This document shows positions 14,152-16,067 of a DNA stretch of 16,067 bases, in pieces. The position numbers and the translations under genes are program-made. The stretch is from contig JAIXZB010000100.1 of the NCBI GenBank assembly GCA_027489915.1, positions 1 to 16,067 of the forward strand, given 5' to 3'. The first letter of the stretch is position 1; each line of letters starts with the position of its first letter. The DNA comes from Rickettsiales bacterium (GTDB lineage: Bacteria > Pseudomonadota > Alphaproteobacteria > Rickettsiales > UBA3002). The notes under the pieces are model-generated. The model worked only from the letters and a program-made list of their open reading frames with translations, searched no databases and had not been told where the DNA came from.

Positions 14152-15147
14152 ATGTCCATTGGCAGCCTAACAGCACTCCACACCTTCCTCGAGCCCCTCG
14201 ACCATATTTTCGCCGAAACAGGGGTGAACGAGATATCCATCAATCGCCCGGGCGAAATCTGGGTTGAACGCCGCGGCGATATGACACGCGAACTCGTGCC
14301 CCAACTCACGCTCGAACATCTGCAATCCCTCGCCCACCTCACCGCGCAATTCACCCAGCAGATGATTTCATCCGAAAAACCACTCCTCTCAGCAACACTA
14401 CCGCAAGGCTACCGTATCCAAGTCATCTTCCCCCCCGCCTGCGATGGCGATTCAGTCATCATGTCCATCCGCAAACAAACCGTGCTCAACCTCTCACTCG
14501 ATGAATACGAACGCATCGGTGCCTTCGATACCACCAAAACAGGCGAAGGCTACATCAACCAAGATGACGAAGAACTCCAGCGCCTGCTCAAGGCAGGTGA
14601 GGTAAAAAAATTCATCGCCGCCGCCGTAAAAATGCGCAAAAACGTTATCATCTCAGGCGGTACCTCCACAGGTAAAACCACCTTCCTAAATGCCGCCCTC
14701 AAAGAAATCCCGCCCGAAGAGCGCATCATCACGGTCGAAGATGCGCGCGAAGTATTTTTGGAACATTTGCCCAACCGCGCCCATCTCCTCGCCTCACGCG
14801 GCGGCCAAGGCCGCGCCATCGTCACCACCCAAGATCTCATCGAAGCCTGTCTGCGCATGCGCCCAGACCGCATCATCGTTGGCGAGTTGCGCGGTAAAGA
14901 AGCCTTCGCCTACCTTCGCGCCGTCAATACTGGCCACCCTGGTTCCATCGCCACACTGCATGCCGACACCCCCAAACTCGCGCTCGAACAGCTCTCCCTC
15001 ATGGTGCTCCAAGCCGATCTCGGCATCACCCGCACCGAAATCAAAGAATACGTCATGAACGTCATCCAAATCATTATCCAATTAAGACGTGGCGCCAAAG
15101 GAAGGCGCTACGTCAGCGAAATTTTCTTCAATCCCAATCAGGTGTAA
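14152..15147 (+). CDS. virB11: VirB11 hexameric traffic ATPase
   Basis: This 331-residue cytoplasmic ATPase of the VirB11/PulE secretion family works with VirB4 and VirD4. I chose the ATG at 14152 (MSIGSLTALHTFLEPLDHIF...) because the N-terminal domain normally starts about there, and GGA lies 7 bases upstream. An in-frame GTG at 14098 would add 18 residues coded by the intergenic repeat. The N-terminal domain has EISINRPGEIWVERRGD. The ATPase domain has Walker A GGTSTGKTT (residues 169-177), the Asp box ITVEDAREV, Walker B RIIVGELRG and the His box TGHPGSIATLHADTP. Length is normal for the family (330-345), and all key residues are present. Confidence 0.95.
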   Translation: MSIGSLTALHTFLEPLDHIFAETGVNEISINRPGEIWVERRGDMTRELVPQLTLEHLQSLAHLTAQFTQQMISSEKPLLSATLPQGYRIQVIFPPACDGDSVIMSIRKQTVLNLSLDEYERIGAFDTTKTGEGYINQDDEELQRLLKAGEVKKFIAAAVKMRKNVIISGGTSTGKTTFLNAALKEIPPEERIITVEDAREVFLEHLPNRAHLLASRGGQGRAIVTTQDLIEACLRMRPDRIIVGELRGKEAFAYLRAVNTGHPGSIATLHADTPKLALEQLSLMVLQADLGITRTEIKEYVMNVIQIIIQLRRGAKGRRYVSEIFFNPNQV

Positions 15148-15149
15148 TC

Positions 15150-15165
15150 TTGCTTAGTGAAGCAA
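15150..15165. terminator. Shared hairpin between convergent virB11 and the secreted-protein gene
   Basis: TTGCTT-agtg-AAGCAA is a perfect 6-bp stem that nearly fills the 22-base gap between the two convergent stops. No long T run follows on either strand. A weak bidirectional terminator is the natural reading of the position. Confidence 0.4.
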
Positions 15166-15169
15166 ACTA

Positions 15170-15577
15170 TTAATGCGCTCTTTTGTCACCTCGCCACGCA
15201 CCATGAAATTGCTTCAATCCCTCACCCACCTCGGGCGGCTTTATATCACCAGCAATATAGAAAAAATTCGGTTGCTTACCTTTAACAAATTCCCACTGAT
15301 TAGCTAGATAGCTACAAGAAGATCCTGAAAGAGAAACATGCAGCATCTCGCCTTTATTAACCCCTTTAATACCATCAATAACTGAGACAATAACGCTGTC
15401 CGCCACCGCCAAAGGCTCAGGCGAAAGAACTACAACTTTTGCAACAACTTCCTGTGTCATGGCAGTTGAAGGCAATTTTTGTAATAGTATATAATCTTGC
15501 GAATCCAACCCCAAGCACGCATATGCATTCCCAGCAGAATGCATAACAAGAACGAATAAAAGCGCTATAAATCGCAT
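15170..15577 (-). CDS. Small secreted hypothetical protein
   Basis: This 135-residue protein has a clear signal peptide (MRFIALLFVLVMHSAGNAYA, residues 1-20). The cleavage site stands just before Cys21, but AYAC is a poor lipobox, so I favour a soluble periplasmic or exported protein over a lipoprotein. The mature part of about 115 residues has short strand-like stretches (EVVAKVVVLS, DSVIVSVIDGIKG, GEMLHVSLSGSSC) and a second cysteine in SGSSC that could pair with Cys21. The pattern vaguely recalls small beta-barrel NTR/TIMP-like proteins, but I do not assign it. AAGGGG lies before the ATG. It faces against the T4SS genes between virB11 and the next gene, and is more AT-rich than they are. 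It may be a later insertion or an exported accessory protein. Confidence 0.65.
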   Translation of the reverse strand: MRFIALLFVLVMHSAGNAYACLGLDSQDYILLQKLPSTAMTQEVVAKVVVLSPEPLAVADSVIVSVIDGIKGVNKGEMLHVSLSGSSCSYLANQWEFVKGKQPNFFYIAGDIKPPEVGEGLKQFHGAWRGDKRAH

Positions 15578-15714
15578 AGTCTACCCCTTCTATCTTAACG
15601 TACTTTACAAATCATCAGTGCAATGCGGCTTCAGTCTACAATTAAAATAAAGAAAACGCTTCCCTAATTACTCACCTCTCGACTCTCGCTTCCAATTACT
15701 CTAAATTGCCCTAC

Positions 15715-16067
15715 ATGGAAGCCCTTCGCACCAAACTCGTCATAGTCCTTGTCGCACTCGCCCTCACGCTCGTGCCGCTCTATGTTGGCACCGCGATTGG
15801 CTATGTGGTAGGCGATCAGCACATGCGCGTCAAAGTCGGCCAGCCAAAGCCAAGTGTTAAGGCGTATAAACCCGCCATCGTCAATCCCAAGCTGCTCTAC
15901 AAACAATATATGGGGCTGCATAAATACGCCGCCTACTACAAAAAATTCCCGCAATACCGCGCCAGTATTTTCAGCATCGAATTCGATTCCAAATTCTACG
16001 CGCCCCCCATCGCGGGCGTGTTGTTCGGCCTCATTGTCCTGTTCATGATACGCGCCCCGCTGATGGA
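15715..16067 (+). CDS. Probable VirD4-type coupling protein, N-terminus (cut by window end)
   Basis: The frame is open from the ATG at 15715 to the window edge, giving 117 residues. It shows a first membrane helix (about residues 7-33, LVIVLVALALTLVPLYVG), a basic, tyrosine-rich loop of about 60 residues, and a second helix (about 96-113, PPIAGVLFGLIVLFMI). Two N-terminal helices around a periplasmic loop, placed after virB11, are what VirD4/TraG coupling ATPases show before their nucleotide-binding domain. The Walker motifs would lie beyond the window, so the call rests on topology and position. No good ribosome site precedes the ATG. Other membrane proteins remain possible. Confidence 0.5.
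   Translation, partial: MEALRTKLVIVLVALALTLVPLYVGTAIGYVVGDQHMRVKVGQPKPSVKAYKPAIVNPKLLYKQYMGLHKYAAYYKKFPQYRASIFSIEFDSKFYAPPIAGVLFGLIVLFMIRAPLM

Noticed and set aside
1..16067. tRNA or rRNA genes, CRISPR array, insertion sequence, integrase, relaxase or oriT
   Set aside because: No cloverleaf, regular spacer-repeat array, transposase-like frame or relaxase motif was found on reading both strands by eye. Weak sites could still be missed.

Overview
The window looks like chromosomal DNA of an alphaproteobacterium. This is inferred from two side-by-side DUF2336 proteins, a family found almost only in that class, from a RidA of the roughly 154-residue type common there, and from a type IV secretion gene set whose VirB2 resembles the rickettsial kind. 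Base composition is moderate and codon use is even. The exceptions are two small, AT-richer reverse-strand genes at 3722-4060 and 15170-15577. I see no tRNA, rRNA, CRISPR array, transposase, integrase or relaxase gene.

Layout: (1) Positions 1-265 hold the tail of an unrecognised plus-strand gene. (2) Positions 308-2762 hold two minus-strand DUF2336 paralogs. (3) Positions 3021-4868 hold the two subunits of a succinyl-CoA:3-ketoacid CoA-transferase, scoA and scoB. They are split by a small gene on the opposite strand, which shares its stop-codon bases with scoA. (4) Positions 5008-6417 hold ridA and traX on the minus strand. A structured intergenic repeat lies between them. (5) From 6586 onward there is a P-type (VirB) type IV secretion locus on the plus strand in the order virB2, virB4, virB6, virB8, virB9, virB10, virB11. 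After a small secreted protein gene on the minus strand comes the start of a membrane protein that is probably the VirD4 coupling protein.

The secretion locus has the pilin (VirB2), two ATPases (VirB4, VirB11), the inner-membrane channel protein (VirB6), the bridge protein (VirB8) and the outer core (VirB9, VirB10). No virB1, virB3, virB5 or virB7 is present in the window. Neighbouring genes mostly overlap or abut. The locus nevertheless seems divided into units: a stem-loop follows the pilin gene, a good sigma-70-like promoter precedes virB8, and a terminator-like hairpin plus a repeat element separate virB10 from virB11. The lack of DNA-processing genes and the position beside metabolic genes fit a fixed secretion or effector system better than a mobile conjugative element, but only 16 kb is visible.

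The most interesting signals are these. Two identical 11-bp palindromes lie 42 bp apart in the divergent ridA/virB2 promoter region. A TraX-type acyltransferase sits beside a VirB2 pilin. A dispersed intergenic repeat is built around GTAGCAGCGCTAC. The scoAB pair is interrupted by an antisense gene.
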